From: Paractinoplanes abujensis
GTDB lineage: Bacteria > Actinomycetota > Actinomycetes > Mycobacteriales > Micromonosporaceae
Direction: 5' to 3'
Length of the DNA stretch: 64,000 nt
Assembly (NCBI RefSeq): GCF_014204895.1
Contig: NZ_JACHMF010000001.1
Coordinates: 1,550,001 to 1,614,000, forward strand
Position numbers and translations under genes: made by a program. Below the pieces are notes generated by a model. It was not told the origin of the DNA, did no database searches, and saw nothing but the letters and a program-made list of their open reading frames with translations. Every line of letters starts with the position of its first letter. The first letter of the stretch is position 1. Positions 48,857 through 58,860 of the stretch are shown piece by piece.

Positions 48857-51285
48857 CTGCGTACGGTCACGGTGGCTTCCGAGACCAGCCTGAGCGAGGC
48901 CGCCGCCGCGGTGCCCGGCCGGCCGAAGAGCCAGCCCTGCCCGCGGTCGCAGCCCAGCGTGCGCAGCAGCTCGGCGTGGTGCGCGGTCTCCACCCCCTCG
49001 GCCACGGTGACCAGCCGCAGGCTGCGGGCCAGGTCGACCACGGCCCGGACGAGGGCGCCCTGCTGCGCGTCGGTGGGGTCGTCCGGCATGAACGACTTGT
49101 CGATCTTGAGGAAGTCGATCGGCAGGTCCCGCAGGTAGGCCAGCGACGAATACCCGGTGCCGAAGTCGTCGATGGCCACCCGTACGCCCGCGGAGCGCAG
49201 CTCGGTCAGATGGGCCAAGGTCAGCTCGGCGTGCGCGCCCGACCGCACCAGCACGCCCTCGGTGATCTCCAGGGTGAGCGCCGCGCCCGGCAGCCCGCTG
49301 TCGTCCAGCGCCCGGCGCACCTTGTCGGCGAAGTCGTGCTCGGCCAGCTGCCGCGGCGACACGTTGACCGTGATCGTGGTGCCGTACGTGTGGAACCAGG
49401 GCGCGGCGTCGGCGCAGGCCCGCCGCAGCACCCACTCGCCCAGGCAGACGATCAGGCCACTGTCCTCGGCGGCCGGGATGAACCGGTCCGGCCCGATCGG
49501 GTCCTGACCCGGCGGCGTCCAGCGCACCAGCGCCTCGAACGCGACCGAGCGGCCGCCGCGCAGGGTCACGATGGGCTGGTAGTGCACGGTGAACTCGTCG
49601 GCCTCGAGCCCCTCGCGCAGACGTTCCACCATGCGGATCCGGCCCGCCTGCTCCCGGCGCATCCGGGGGTCGAACACCTGGTGGCGGTCCTTGCCCTCGG
49701 CCTTGGCGGCGTACAGGGCCAGGTCGGCGTCGCTGAGCAGCTCGGCCACGCCCGCCCCGTCCTCCAGGCGGCGGACCCCGATGCTGCTCGACACGTGCAG
49801 GGTGTGCCCGGTGACCGCGACCGGTTGCCGCAGCGTGGCCAGCACGGCCTCGGCGCGGGCGTCGACCTCGCCGGGCGCGATCCGGGGGAGCAGGAGAGCG
49901 AATTCGTCGCCACCCGGACGGGCCAGCGTCTCGCCGGGGCCGAGCAGCTCGCGCAGCCGCCCGGCCACCGCCACCAGCAGCCGGTCGCCGACGGTGTGGC
50001 CCAGCCGGTCGTTGACGTCCTTGAAGCCGTCCAGGTCGAGCAGCATCAGCGCGCCACCCGCGGGCGCGGCGCCGGCCAGCCGTTCCTCCAGCAGGTGCCG
50101 GGTGGGGAGCCCGGTCAGGGTGTCGTGCAGGGCCATGTGCCGGATCGACTCCTGCATGGCGGCCTGCTCGGCCAGCGAGTGCGTGAGGCTGGTGGCCTGC
50201 CGTTCGGCGAGGCGGGTGGCCAGCGCCATCCGGATCACCAGCAGCACCGAGACCATGGCCGTCAGGGCCAGCGGGACCCCGACGTCGCCCAGGTCGTGCT
50301 GCGGCATCCGGTGCTCGCGCAGCAGGGCGTACCCGGTGCTGGCCGGCCCGACCAGCACGGTCACGATGTGCAGCAGCAGCATCCACCACGCGTTGGTGAT
50401 CGGGCCGGGCGGCTCGGCGGGCGGATCGGGCACCGGGTGCAGGGCGGCCCCGCCGATCAGGACGAGCGCGGCGGCCCAACCGGCCGTGCTCAGCGTCGTG
50501 CCGGCGATCGCGTCGAGCGAGGCCACCTCGAGGAAGTAGCGCACGTCGGACACGGTCAGCAGCACCGTCGCGACCAGCACCAGGGCCAGGGGGCGGGTCA
50601 GCTTGCCCTCGACGATCAGGAGCCGCGACGCCATCCCGAACAGGACCGCGTCCAGGAACGGGTAGACGCCGGCCACCGGCACCTCGAGGGCCCGGCCCCG
50701 GTCGAGCACGTACGGGTCGTAGAGCAGCACGTAGGCGAGCATCACGCCGGTGCACAGCACGATGGCGGTCTCGGTCAGCCCGGCCCCGCGGGAGATCTCG
50801 GCCCGGCCGGGCAGCAGGGCGAGACCGGCCGCCAAGGCGGGGTACGCGGCGAGATACAGCAGGTCGACCAGGCCGATCCCGGCCACGCTGATCGACCCCG
50901 TGATCGCCTCGGCCGCCCAGAACGCCGTCGCGATCGTGCCGAACGCGGTGGCCACGGCGAGGGCCCACCACGCGACCGGCCGGGCCAGGCGCCGCCGGCG
51001 CAGACCGGTCAGCACGGCCGCGGTGCCGCCGGCCCCGGCGACGCTGTAGGCGCAGAGCTGCCCGGCGTGCCCGAACACCGGGGCCAGCAGCACCAACGCG
51101 CCGGTCAGGAGCAGGAACAGCCACCAGCCGTACGTACGGGATGGTCCTGCCTGCTCGGGCAACCGGCCGCCCTTCGGGTCCGCGCGTTCCTTGCCCCCAT
51201 TCTCCCGCCGCCCGCCGTACGGTTCCGGCAAATGGGAGAACCGCTCAATCGCCGACGCGATCGCCACAAGCGCCGGTGACCCCAC
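48853..51285 (-). CDS. Membrane protein with GGDEF and EAL domains (c-di-GMP turnover)
   Basis: An 810-residue protein. Eight or more membrane helices (to about residue 370) are followed by GGDEF (LTGLPTRHLLEERLAGAAPA ... LARPGGDEFALLLPRIAPGE, about residue 457) and EAL (VAFEALVRWTPPGQDPIGP at about 581, VNVSPRQLAE, LTLEITEGVLVRSG, IDDFGTGYSSLAYLRDLPID, FLKIDKSFM). The EAL catalytic set looks complete, so it can likely degrade c-di-GMP; the GGDEF site is intact as well. The N-terminal helices could sense membrane state. The GTG start at 51285 is uncertain. Confidence 0.9.
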   Translation of the reverse strand: MGSPALVAIASAIERFSHLPEPYGGRRENGGKERADPKGGRLPEQAGPSRTYGWWLFLLLTGALVLLAPVFGHAGQLCAYSVAGAGGTAAVLTGLRRRRLARPVAWWALAVATAFGTIATAFWAAEAITGSISVAGIGLVDLLYLAAYPALAAGLALLPGRAEISRGAGLTETAIVLCTGVMLAYVLLYDPYVLDRGRALEVPVAGVYPFLDAVLFGMASRLLIVEGKLTRPLALVLVATVLLTVSDVRYFLEVASLDAIAGTTLSTAGWAAALVLIGGAALHPVPDPPAEPPGPITNAWWMLLLHIVTVLVGPASTGYALLREHRMPQHDLGDVGVPLALTAMVSVLLVIRMALATRLAERQATSLTHSLAEQAAMQESIRHMALHDTLTGLPTRHLLEERLAGAAPAGGALMLLDLDGFKDVNDRLGHTVGDRLLVAVAGRLRELLGPGETLARPGGDEFALLLPRIAPGEVDARAEAVLATLRQPVAVTGHTLHVSSSIGVRRLEDGAGVAELLSDADLALYAAKAEGKDRHQVFDPRMRREQAGRIRMVERLREGLEADEFTVHYQPIVTLRGGRSVAFEALVRWTPPGQDPIGPDRFIPAAEDSGLIVCLGEWVLRRACADAAPWFHTYGTTITVNVSPRQLAEHDFADKVRRALDDSGLPGAALTLEITEGVLVRSGAHAELTLAHLTELRSAGVRVAIDDFGTGYSSLAYLRDLPIDFLKIDKSFMPDDPTDAQQGALVRAVVDLARSLRLVTVAEGVETAHHAELLRTLGCDRGQGWLFGRPGTAAAASLRLVSEATVTVRS

Positions 51286-51312
51286 CGGGCGGACTGATCA
51301 ACAGGTCCTCGG

Positions 51313-52296
51313 TTACGAAGGGCCGGCTCGGTGATGGGCCAGCTCGCGGTGGTGGTCGTCGCCGGGATGGCTGGCCGGGTCGACGTGCACGGTGGCGCCG
51401 GTCAGGCGGGGCACCCGGTGGGTCAGCCGGTGCTCGGCGTCGGCCGCGATCTCGTGCGCGGCCAGCAGGCTCAGCTCGGCGTCGACCACGATCGTGGCCT
51501 CGGCGTGCAGGCGGTGACCGATCCAGCGCAGCCGCAGGCCCGGCACGGCGTGCACGCCCGGCACCGCGAGCAGGGCGGTCTCGGCCCCGTCGACCAGCGC
51601 CGGATCCACCCGGTCCAGCAGCCGGTGACAGACCTCGCGGGCGGCGTCCCGGAGCACGAACGCGATGGCCACGGTGATGGCCAGGCCGACGACCGGATCG
51701 GCCCAGCCCCACCCGAGCCAGGCGCCGCCCGCGGCCGGCACGACGGCCAGTGACGTGTAGCCGTCGGTGCGGGCGTGCAGGCCGTCGGCGACCAGGGCGG
51801 CCGAGCCGATGCGCCGGCCGACGGTGATGCGGTAGCGGGCCACGACCTCGTTGCCTGCGAACCCGACGACGCCGGCCGCCAGCACCCACGGGATGTGAGT
51901 CATGGTGCGCGGGTTGACCAGGCGGTCGACGGCCAGCCAGCCCGCGGCGACCGCCGAGCCCGCGATGACCAGCACGATGACGATGCCCGCGAGATCCTCG
52001 GCGCGGCCGAAGCCGTACGTGTAGGCCCGGGTGGCGGCGCGCCGGCCGATCAGGAACGCGATGGCCAGCGGCACGGCGGTGAGCGCGTCGGCCACATTGT
52101 GCAAGGTGTCACCGAGCAGCGCGACCGAGCCGGACAGCACCACGATCAGCCCCTGCAGCAGCGCCGTGACGCCCAGCCCGGCCAGGGAGATCCACAGCGC
52201 CCGCAGCCCGTCCCGCGAGGCCTCGAGCGCGCTGTCGACCTTGTCGGCACTGTCGTGCGAGTGCCCGGAACCGCCGTGGTGATGGTGCTCGCCCAT
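51313..52296 (-). CDS. CDF-family divalent metal cation exporter
   Basis: A 327-residue cation diffusion facilitator. The His-rich N-terminus (MGEHHHHGGSGHSHD) is followed by six membrane helices, with metal-site pairs LLGDTLHNVADALTAVPLAI (HxxxD) and GLHARTDGYTSLAVVPAA (HxxxD), then a cytoplasmic ferredoxin-like domain (VHAVPGLRLRWIGHRLHAEA) and a His-containing tail. It exports zinc or a similar divalent ion by proton antiport. No metal regulator is adjacent. Confidence 0.92.
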   Translation of the reverse strand: MGEHHHHGGSGHSHDSADKVDSALEASRDGLRALWISLAGLGVTALLQGLIVVLSGSVALLGDTLHNVADALTAVPLAIAFLIGRRAATRAYTYGFGRAEDLAGIVIVLVIAGSAVAAGWLAVDRLVNPRTMTHIPWVLAAGVVGFAGNEVVARYRITVGRRIGSAALVADGLHARTDGYTSLAVVPAAGGAWLGWGWADPVVGLAITVAIAFVLRDAAREVCHRLLDRVDPALVDGAETALLAVPGVHAVPGLRLRWIGHRLHAEATIVVDAELSLLAAHEIAADAEHRLTHRVPRLTGATVHVDPASHPGDDHHRELAHHRAGPS

Positions 52297-52385
52297 GCGC
52301 CGACCCTACGCCCGGGGGTAGGCGTGCGACAACGCCGCAAATGCTAATGACCTGCAGAAACGCATGGCTCGCGACAGTGCGGCGG

Positions 52386-53891
52386 TCACTTCTCGATCAG
52401 GTCGACCAGGGGGGTGGGCTGGCTGATGTTGGCCGGGGCGTTCCATTTCTGCAGTTCGGAGGTGTTGCAGACGGACACCTTGACCTTGCTGGTGCCGTCG
52501 CCGTGGAAGTCGTTCGCGACGCCGCTGGCCTGGTCGGTGGGTTGCAGGCAATAGCCCTTGTAGTCCTTGATGCGGTAGCTGGTGCCGTAGTCGCCGGTGT
52601 CGTGGTAGACGGTCCACTGCAGGTTCGTCGCGGCCTGAGCGGCCGGGGTCGTGCAGGTCACGACGGTCACCCACGAGGTCGCGTTGACGACGCCGGGGGA
52701 GCGCAGGCAGTAGTTGTTGGCGGCCAGGCCGTTCTTGCTGTTGCTGGTGGCGTTGGTGTTGTTGACGATGATCGGCCCGGTCGCGGTGACGGCCGGGACG
52801 ACCGGGGTCGGGTGGACCCATTGCTGGTTGAAGTCGACGACACCGCCCGGGTCCTGCTTGCAGAACCAGGCGATCATGTATGTCGAGTTCATGTTCTTGC
52901 TGGTCACGTCGAGGCAGCGGCTGAACTGGGCGTAGTTGACCAGCTGGTTGGTGTTGTCGCCGGCCATGCCCGCGCCGACGCCGGTGGCCGAGCGGAACAC
53001 CGTGGTGCTGTTGTTGACCGAGCAACCACCCAGCACGACGGCCTTGTTCGCCGTGGAGCCCGGCGCCTGCACGTTGACGCAGGAGCTGCCGTCGGACTTG
53101 CTGGCAGTGGTCGTCGAATGGAACATCGAGCTGCCGTCCAAGGCCCACTGGAACGTCGTGGTCCGCACGGCCGGGCAGGCCCGGAAGACCAGGGCCGTGC
53201 CGGCCTTGCGGGCGTCGCTGGCCCAGAGGCACATGCCCGACGACGCGGCCGACGACTCCGAGTTGATCCGCTTGAGGTAGAGGTCGGCCGTGTAGCCGAA
53301 CTGCTGACGGCTGCTGCCGTCGCAGGGCGCCATCAGCAGTGGGGTGTCGGCCGCGGGGGCGCCGTTCGTGCCCGAGTCGAAACACTGATTGCCCAGGGTG
53401 GAGGTGGCGATCCGGATCTGGCCGCCCGGGATGTTGGTGTTGCTCGTGGAGAAGACGTACGTGGCGGTCAGCGTCCGCTTGACCGGGCCGCCCCAGCCGA
53501 CCGAACTGACGACCGCGGTGGTCGGCACGTCGTTGGTCGGGCAGCTCAGGTCCTTGCCGTCCTGATCCCGGTACGTCAGCGTCACCACGTACGAGAGCGT
53601 CTCGCCGGCCGAGTTCACGCCGGCGTCGCCGGTCAGCGTGCACGGCGGCAGGTTCTCCAGATAGCCGCTCTGGGTGTTCTGATCGGCGGCTGCCCGCACC
53701 CGCGCCATCATCACGTCCATGCCGGCCTGCGAGGCGTTGAGCGCGGTGTTGCGTTCGCCCAGGCTCTGGCTGGTCCTGATCTGGCGGACGACCATCGGCA
53801 CCAGCACCGCGGACAGCGACATGACGACGGTGACGACGAGCAGCGCCATCAGGATCGAGCCGGTGTCGTCCGTACGGGATCGGATGCGCAT
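52386..53891 (-). CDS. PilX-like pilin with C-terminal ricin-type lectin repeats
   Basis: A 501-residue protein. The N-terminal helix GSILMALLVVTVVMSLSAVL is followed by QSLGERNTALNASQAGMDVM, the PilX-type start of minor pilins. The large remainder has cysteine-rich beta-trefoil elements: QCFDSGTNGAPAADTPLLMA, SCVNVQAPGSTANKAVVLGG, SRCLDVTSKNMNSTYMIAWF, YCLRSPGVVNATSWVTVVTC, GYCLQPTDQASG and CNTSELQKWNAP. These match ricin B/CBM13 sugar-binding repeats. It would place a lectin at a pilus tip or on the surface. Its ATG overlaps the previous stop as TGATG. Confidence 0.75.
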   Translation of the reverse strand: MRIRSRTDDTGSILMALLVVTVVMSLSAVLVPMVVRQIRTSQSLGERNTALNASQAGMDVMMARVRAAADQNTQSGYLENLPPCTLTGDAGVNSAGETLSYVVTLTYRDQDGKDLSCPTNDVPTTAVVSSVGWGGPVKRTLTATYVFSTSNTNIPGGQIRIATSTLGNQCFDSGTNGAPAADTPLLMAPCDGSSRQQFGYTADLYLKRINSESSAASSGMCLWASDARKAGTALVFRACPAVRTTTFQWALDGSSMFHSTTTASKSDGSSCVNVQAPGSTANKAVVLGGCSVNNSTTVFRSATGVGAGMAGDNTNQLVNYAQFSRCLDVTSKNMNSTYMIAWFCKQDPGGVVDFNQQWVHPTPVVPAVTATGPIIVNNTNATSNSKNGLAANNYCLRSPGVVNATSWVTVVTCTTPAAQAATNLQWTVYHDTGDYGTSYRIKDYKGYCLQPTDQASGVANDFHGDGTSKVKVSVCNTSELQKWNAPANISQPTPLVDLIEK

Positions 53892-54535
53892 CACGACGCC
53901 GGCCTCGCCTTGCCGCAGTCGTTGTCGACCAGCTTGCCGGCGTCCGAGAAGACGTTGCTGGCGTTGGTGTTCTGGGCCGTGAACAGCACGTCGAGCGGCA
54001 GGCTGGTCACGCCCACCTTGCCGGTGAAGCGCAGCCGCACCTGGGTGTAGGCGAGCTGGTAGTCGCGGCCCACACCGGAGACGTTGGGGCTGGCCGAGGC
54101 GTACGGGGTGGAGTTGGGCAGATAGACCGTGAACGGTGGCGTGGTGCCGGTCTGGGCCAGGTTGGCGGCGATCGCGGTCGGCGGGCCCGGCGTGGTGCTC
54201 GGCAGCACCCACGAAGCAGTGGTCAGCACGCCGTTCTTGAGGGCCAGCTGACGGCAGCCGAGCGACGTGGCGTATTCGAGGTACCAGGTGCCGCCGACCA
54301 GCCCGGGCGTGGACACCCAGTTGGCGTACCGCAGCTCCTTGTCGAGCCGGCGGAAACTGTTGGTGAGCTGGTCCCGGGCGTTGGCGGTGGTGTCGACCCG
54401 GTTCACGTTCGAGTAGATCTCGACCAGCCCGCCCATCGCGACGACCAGCACGACCGACAGCAGCCCCATGCCGACCAGCAGCTCCACGAGGGTGACGCCG
54501 CTGTCGCCGGGCTCGCGCTCCCGTCCGCCGCTCAT
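53891..54535 (-). CDS. PilW-like minor pilin
   Basis: A 214-residue prepilin. The type III cleavage region PGDSGVTLVELLVGMGLLSV, with Glu5 of the mature protein, leads into VLVVAMGGLVEIYSNVNRVD and a polar domain (SFRRLDKELRYANWVSTPGL, YQLAYTQVRLRFTGKVGVTS). This is the N-terminal helix used for pilus or pseudopilus assembly. ATG 54535 overlaps the preceding stop (ATGA), and the stop overlaps the PilX-like start. Confidence 0.83.
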   Translation of the reverse strand: MSGGREREPGDSGVTLVELLVGMGLLSVVLVVAMGGLVEIYSNVNRVDTTANARDQLTNSFRRLDKELRYANWVSTPGLVGGTWYLEYATSLGCRQLALKNGVLTTASWVLPSTTPGPPTAIAANLAQTGTTPPFTVYLPNSTPYASASPNVSGVGRDYQLAYTQVRLRFTGKVGVTSLPLDVLFTAQNTNASNVFSDAGKLVDNDCGKARPAS

Positions 54536-56217
54536 GTCACGGTCCAGAGCAGGGTGAGCACGCTGGTGGCGGTCACGGTGGTGGCCGTGGCGGTGACCGT
54601 GTAGGAGCCCGCTGTGGTCGGCGTGCCGGCGATGGTGGCGGTCGTGGCGTTGTAGGTCAGGCCGGGCGGGAGGCCGGTCACCGTGATCACCGGGCTCAGG
54701 CCGAGCAGGGCCCCGTTGGTGGCCAGCGTCATCGAGGCCGCGGTGCCGCGGGCGGTGGTCCGGTCGGGCGCGGCCAGGGCGGGCGCGGTGAAGATCAGCG
54801 AGCTGGTGGTGTTGACCAGCAGGACGAAGCGCTGACTGGCCGAACCGCCGGTGCCGCCGAGGCTGTCGGTGGCGGTGATCGTGGGCAGGAACCGTCCCGA
54901 GATGGTGACCTTGTCGTTGATGGCGCCGCTCTTGTTGTTGATCGACACCCCGGTGGGCAGGCCCGTGGCGCTGTAGCTGTACTTGCCGTCGCCGCCTCCG
55001 CCGACCGCGGTCATGACGAGCTTGGCGTTGAGCGCGATCGACTGGTCGGCCGGCGGACCCAGCGTGACGGCCGGATACACCGTGTGGGTGTAGGTGCCGT
55101 CGCCCGAGATGCCGTTCTGGTCGGTGGCGGTGACGGTCGAGGCGAACGTGCCGGGGTCGGTGACCGTGCCGGTGATCGCCCCGCCGGCGTTGTCGACGGC
55201 CAGCCCCGGGGCCAGCGTGGAGGACGTGTAGACGTACGGGCCGACGCCGTTGGCCGCGGTGGCCTGCAGGCTGACCTCCTCGCCGACGTGGTTCGCGGCC
55301 GCGGCGGGCATCGCCACGGTGGGCGGCAGCACCACGGTGAAGGTGATGGACGCGGTGTCGCTGCGGTTCAGCTTGTCGGTGACCGTGGTCGTGGCCGGAG
55401 TGACGCCCGCCGTGGTCGGGGTGCCGGTGATCAGGCCGCCCGTGGTCATGGTCAGGCCGGCCGGCAGCTTGCTCACGGTCCACGTGTTGGGCAGCTGACC
55501 GCCGCGCGCCTCCAGCTGGGCCGAGGCGGCGACACCCAGGTAGAAGGTGACCGAGGTGGTCATCACGACCGGGGACGGCCGCTTGAGGTCGAACTGAGGT
55601 TCCGGCGCCCGCGACACGAGCGTCGAGGTGACATACATGCAGGTGTTGGCCGGGTTGCCCGCAGTCGTGGCGCACGAGTTGTCGGGCCAGGTGATGAGGA
55701 CGACCGCCCGGAAGAACTTGAGGATCTTGGTCTTGTCGGCCGGCTCCGCGCTCTTGCCGACCGGATAGACGCACGCGCCCGAGCTCGACGTCAGATAGAC
55801 CTCACAGCCCCCGATGTAGATCATCCGGGTGTACGGGGTGCCCTCCATGGTCGTGACCTGGGCCGCGGTCGAGATCGGGGCGTCCGCGCCGTCGGTGGGC
55901 AGCACCGAGCTGTCGGCGTCCATGCCGACCTGCATCGTGGCCAGATACGGCTTGACGATGGCCGGGGCGGCCGCGAACTGGTCCTCGCCGGCCTGCTGAC
56001 CGTGCCCGCTCAGCAGCGAACTGCCCTTGAGCCCGCGCACCTGCTCCATGGCGGTGTCGGCGAGCTGGATGGCCGCCTGGCGGGTCCGCTGCTTGTTGAC
56101 GCTCTGCAGGCTGCTGACGAAGAAGGGGGTGCTGGCCAGCAGGGTGATGGCCAGGACGGCCAAGGCGACGACCATCTCGATGAGAGTGAATCCCTCATCG
56201 TCGCGCGTACCTTCCAT
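54532..56217 (-). CDS. PilV-like pilin fused to several putative Ig-like domains
   Basis: A 561-residue prepilin. The cleavage site and helix are DDEGFTLIEMVVALAVLAIT. The first ~215 residues form a PilV-type pilin domain with cysteines (YIGGCEVYLTSSSGACVYPV). The rest is at least four cadherin-like/He_PIG Ig repeats of ~75-90 residues, each with LPAGL or LPTGV, a GxITGTPTTAG turn, and T-rich strands (e.g. GLITGTPTTAG; ATIAGTPTTAGSYTVTATAT). Such repeats make long stalks and adhesins. ATG 56217 is chosen for the GGAGG site in front; ATG 56241 is also in frame. First gene of the pilin unit. Confidence 0.82.
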   Translation of the reverse strand: MEGTRDDEGFTLIEMVVALAVLAITLLASTPFFVSSLQSVNKQRTRQAAIQLADTAMEQVRGLKGSSLLSGHGQQAGEDQFAAAPAIVKPYLATMQVGMDADSSVLPTDGADAPISTAAQVTTMEGTPYTRMIYIGGCEVYLTSSSGACVYPVGKSAEPADKTKILKFFRAVVLITWPDNSCATTAGNPANTCMYVTSTLVSRAPEPQFDLKRPSPVVMTTSVTFYLGVAASAQLEARGGQLPNTWTVSKLPAGLTMTTGGLITGTPTTAGVTPATTTVTDKLNRSDTASITFTVVLPPTVAMPAAAANHVGEEVSLQATAANGVGPYVYTSSTLAPGLAVDNAGGAITGTVTDPGTFASTVTATDQNGISGDGTYTHTVYPAVTLGPPADQSIALNAKLVMTAVGGGGDGKYSYSATGLPTGVSINNKSGAINDKVTISGRFLPTITATDSLGGTGGSASQRFVLLVNTTSSLIFTAPALAAPDRTTARGTAASMTLATNGALLGLSPVITVTGLPPGLTYNATTATIAGTPTTAGSYTVTATATTVTATSVLTLLWTVT

Positions 56218-56335
56218 CCCCACCCTCCTCACCGTGATCATCGGCAGCGGGCGGGCGGACGCTTAGGAGATTCGGACATTGAGGTTGTCGGCCCCCACCG
56301 TCCCGGGCGCCGGCCGGCGTCGGTAGGTTTCAGGA

Positions 56336-56947
56336 GTGGTACGAGCCCTGGACGACGCGCAGCCGCCCGCCGACACCGTGTCCCTGGAACACTTCAACGG
56401 GCTCTACGAGGCCAAGGACGACCCGTGGGACGTCGCGGTGAGCTGGCACAACCAGCGCAAGTACGCGGTCACGGTGGCCAGCCTGCCCCGGGAGCGCTAC
56501 CGCCGCTGCTACGAGCCGGGCGCCTCCATCGGGCTCCTCACCCGGCTGCTGGCCGCGCGGTGCGACGAGGTGCTGGCCGTCGACAGCGTGCCGGCGGCGG
56601 TTGCGCAGGCGCGCGAGACAGTCAAAGACCTTCCCCACGTACGGGTGGAGTGCGCCAACCTTCCGGCCGAGCTCCCCTCGTCGGTCTTCGACCTGATCGT
56701 CGTGGGGGACCTGCTGTACTACTTCTCGGCGGCCGATCTGGCGGCGGCGCTGGACGGCTTCGTGCAATTGCTGGAGCCCGACGGTGACCTCGTGTCCGTG
56801 CACTTCCGTGATCGGGGCAACGGGGGGAACTACGACGGCTTCCAGGTCAGTGCGGCGCTCTCGGCTGTCGAAGGGCTGACGCGGGTCGTGCGGCACGAGG
56901 ACGAGTGGTTCGTGCTCGACGTGTTCCGGCGCACAGTGCCGGTGTAA
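56336..56947 (+). CDS. NodS-like SAM-dependent methyltransferase
   Basis: A 203-residue methyltransferase of the NodS group. It has the family opening [20 protein letters not shown] and [40 protein letters not shown] (the usual G-rich motif is changed to YEPGASIG, as in NodS), and [20 protein letters not shown]. NodS methylates the amine of chitin oligomers; other members act on different substrates. The GTG start has AGGAG close by. It is divergent from the pilin unit and followed after 23 bases by the LLM oxidoreductase. Confidence 0.83.
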   Translation: MVRALDDAQPPADTVSLEHFNGLYEAKDDPWDVAVSWHNQRKYAVTVASLPRERYRRCYEPGASIGLLTRLLAARCDEVLAVDSVPAAVAQARETVKDLPHVRVECANLPAELPSSVFDLIVVGDLLYYFSAADLAAALDGFVQLLEPDGDLVSVHFRDRGNGGNYDGFQVSAALSAVEGLTRVVRHEDEWFVLDVFRRTVPV

Positions 56948-56970
56948 GGACCGCGGAGTACGTTCGAGCC

Positions 56971-57966
56971 ATGTCGATCGCGTTCTCGATTCTCGACCTG
57001 GCCCCCATCAGCAAGGGGCAGACCGCCCGGGAAAGTCTCGAGGGCAGCGTCGCGCTGGCCCGGGCCGCCGAGAGCAGCGGCTACGAGCGGGTCTGGTACG
57101 CCGAGCACCACAACATGCCGACCATCGCCTCGTCCGCGACCAGCGTCGTCATCGGCTACGTGGCCGCACACACCACGACCATCCGCCTCGGCGCGGGCGG
57201 CATCATGCTGCCCAACCATTCGCCGCTGGTGATCGCCGAACAGTTCGGCACCCTGGCCACGCTCTACCCCGGCCGCATCGACCTGGGCCTGGGCCGCGCC
57301 CCCGGCAGCGACCAGAACACGATGCTGGCCCTGCGCCGCGACAACAGCTCAGCCGAAGCGTTCCCGCAGGACGTGCTCGAACTCAACGGCTACCTGACCG
57401 GCCACACCCGCGTCCCCGGCGTCCAGGCCGTGCCCACGCCTGACGGCCCGGTGCCCCTCTACATCCTCGGCTCCTCCCTGTTCGGCGCCCAGCTGGCCGC
57501 CCAGCTCGGCCTGCCCTACGCGTTCGCGTCCCACTTCGCCCCCGACGCGCTGCACCAGGCAGTGACGGTCTACCGCGAGACGTTCCGCCCGTCGGCCCAA
57601 CTCGAGACGCCGTACGTCATCGCCGGCGTCAACGTCTTCGCCGCCCCCACGCACGACGAGGCGGAAGACCAGCGCGTACGGGCCTACCGCGCCCGGACCC
57701 GAGCCTTCGTCACCCGCGGGGCCCGCGGCGGCAACTTCACAGACGCCGAGATCGACGCCTTCCTGGCCTCACCCGCAGGCGCGTCCCTGTCCAACATGAC
57801 GCGCTACACGGCCACCGGCACCCCCGACGAGGTCCGCGAATACCTCCTGAAGTTCGCCACAGAAGCCGGCGCCGACGAACTGATCACCGCCCACCACGCC
57901 TCCGACCTCCCCGACCGCATCCGCTCCATCGAACTGACCGGCGAGGCCCTCACCACATCCGTGTGA
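56971..57966 (+). CDS. LLM-class flavin-dependent oxidoreductase
   Basis: A 331-residue luciferase-like monooxygenase of the MsnO8 group. It has [60 protein letters not shown], and [20 protein letters not shown], the classic F420/FMN barrel segments. It oxidises an unknown organic substrate with FMNH2 or F420. It lies on the same strand as the NodS-like gene. Confidence 0.92.
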   Translation: MSIAFSILDLAPISKGQTARESLEGSVALARAAESSGYERVWYAEHHNMPTIASSATSVVIGYVAAHTTTIRLGAGGIMLPNHSPLVIAEQFGTLATLYPGRIDLGLGRAPGSDQNTMLALRRDNSSAEAFPQDVLELNGYLTGHTRVPGVQAVPTPDGPVPLYILGSSLFGAQLAAQLGLPYAFASHFAPDALHQAVTVYRETFRPSAQLETPYVIAGVNVFAAPTHDEAEDQRVRAYRARTRAFVTRGARGGNFTDAEIDAFLASPAGASLSNMTRYTATGTPDEVREYLLKFATEAGADELITAHHASDLPDRIRSIELTGEALTTSV

Positions 57967-58189
57967 GCGGGCCCCTCACCGTCCCGCAGCCGCTTGCCGC
58001 CACCCGCCGGCGGGGCGCTGCCTGACCCAGCGAGCGCAACCCCGCCCACCCACCCGGCCCATCCCGGCGCAACTACGCGGGGGCCGGCGCGCAGAGTCGC
58101 GCTTTCGCGCAACGACGCGCACCCGAGCGCATCCATGCACCCTGCACTCAGCCCGGTCCCCACGCGACGTGGCGCGCCCTTGGCGCATC

Positions 58190-58440
58190 ATCGTGCGCCC
58201 TCGCGCGCCCTCGCGCGCCCTCGCGCGCCCCGCGCAACCTGCGCACCCCGCGCAACCCCGCGCAACCTCGCGCGCCCCGCGCAACTCGCGCCCCGCGCAA
58301 CCTGCGCACCCCGCGCAACCCCGCGCGCCCCGCGCGCCCCGCGCCCCGCGCAACCTGCGCGCCCCGCGCAACCCCGCGCAACCCCGCGCAACCCCGCGCA
58401 ACCTCGCGCGCCCCGCGCAACCTCGCAGCTCGGTGGCGCA
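58190..58440. repeat. CGCGCAACC/CGCGCGCCC simple repeat block
   Basis: An array built from a 10-base unit CCCCGCGCAA (four exact copies near 58370-58410) mixed with CTCGCGCGCC and CCTGCGCACC variants. Together with the array at 58712-58860 it fills most of the 1.45-kb gap 57967-59416. Open frames here are Ala/Pro/Arg- or Gly-rich artefacts and show no protein family. Confidence 0.85.
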
Positions 58441-58711
58441 GTCGCGTAGCGCCTGCAGCGCGACATCGCTCACCTAGCCCGCACAGCAGCGTGCAATCCT
58501 GTCCGTTTCCCATTGCGGCGTCGCGTTTCGCTGTCCGATCCTTGCACAGCATCCCGCGCCTTCGTTCAGCATTGGGCAACCGAGCGTATGCCGCAGCATC
58601 GCGCATTCCGCTGATCCTCGGGCAGCGTCGCGCATCCCGGCCCGGCCGGCGCCCAGCATTGCGTCGTCGTTGTGCACGATGATGCGGGCGCGCTCGGGTC
58701 TTCGTGCAGCG

Positions 58712-58860
58712 TCGCGCATCTTCGCCCGGCCCGTGCAGCGTCGCGCATCCCGGCCCGGCCCGCGTGCGGCATCGCGCATCCCGGCCCGGCCCGCGTGCAG
58801 CATCGCGCATCCCGGCCGGCCCGCGTGCAGCATCGCGCATCCCGGCTCGGCCTCGCGCGT
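58712..58860. repeat. 29-31-bp tandem repeat, five copies
   Basis: The core TCGCGCATCC (first copy TCGCGCATCT) recurs at 58712, 58741, 58772, 58803 and 58833. The unit is roughly GCAGCATCGCGCATCCCGG plus CCCGGCCCGCGT, and diverged half-copies extend back to about 58595. Spacing changes of one or two bases break any reading frame, so it is not coding. No unique spacers exist. Confidence 0.85.

Noticed and set aside
47401..51279. A 1292-residue open frame on the plus strand
   Set aside because: It is antisense or out of frame to the repeat protein, amidoligase and GGDEF-EAL genes. Its translation is Arg/Pro/Gly-rich with no domain, as expected from high-GC codon bias.
57976..58473. Several Ala/Pro/Arg-rich open frames in the repeat gap
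   Set aside because: They follow the simple repeats in every frame and show no domain or plausible start.
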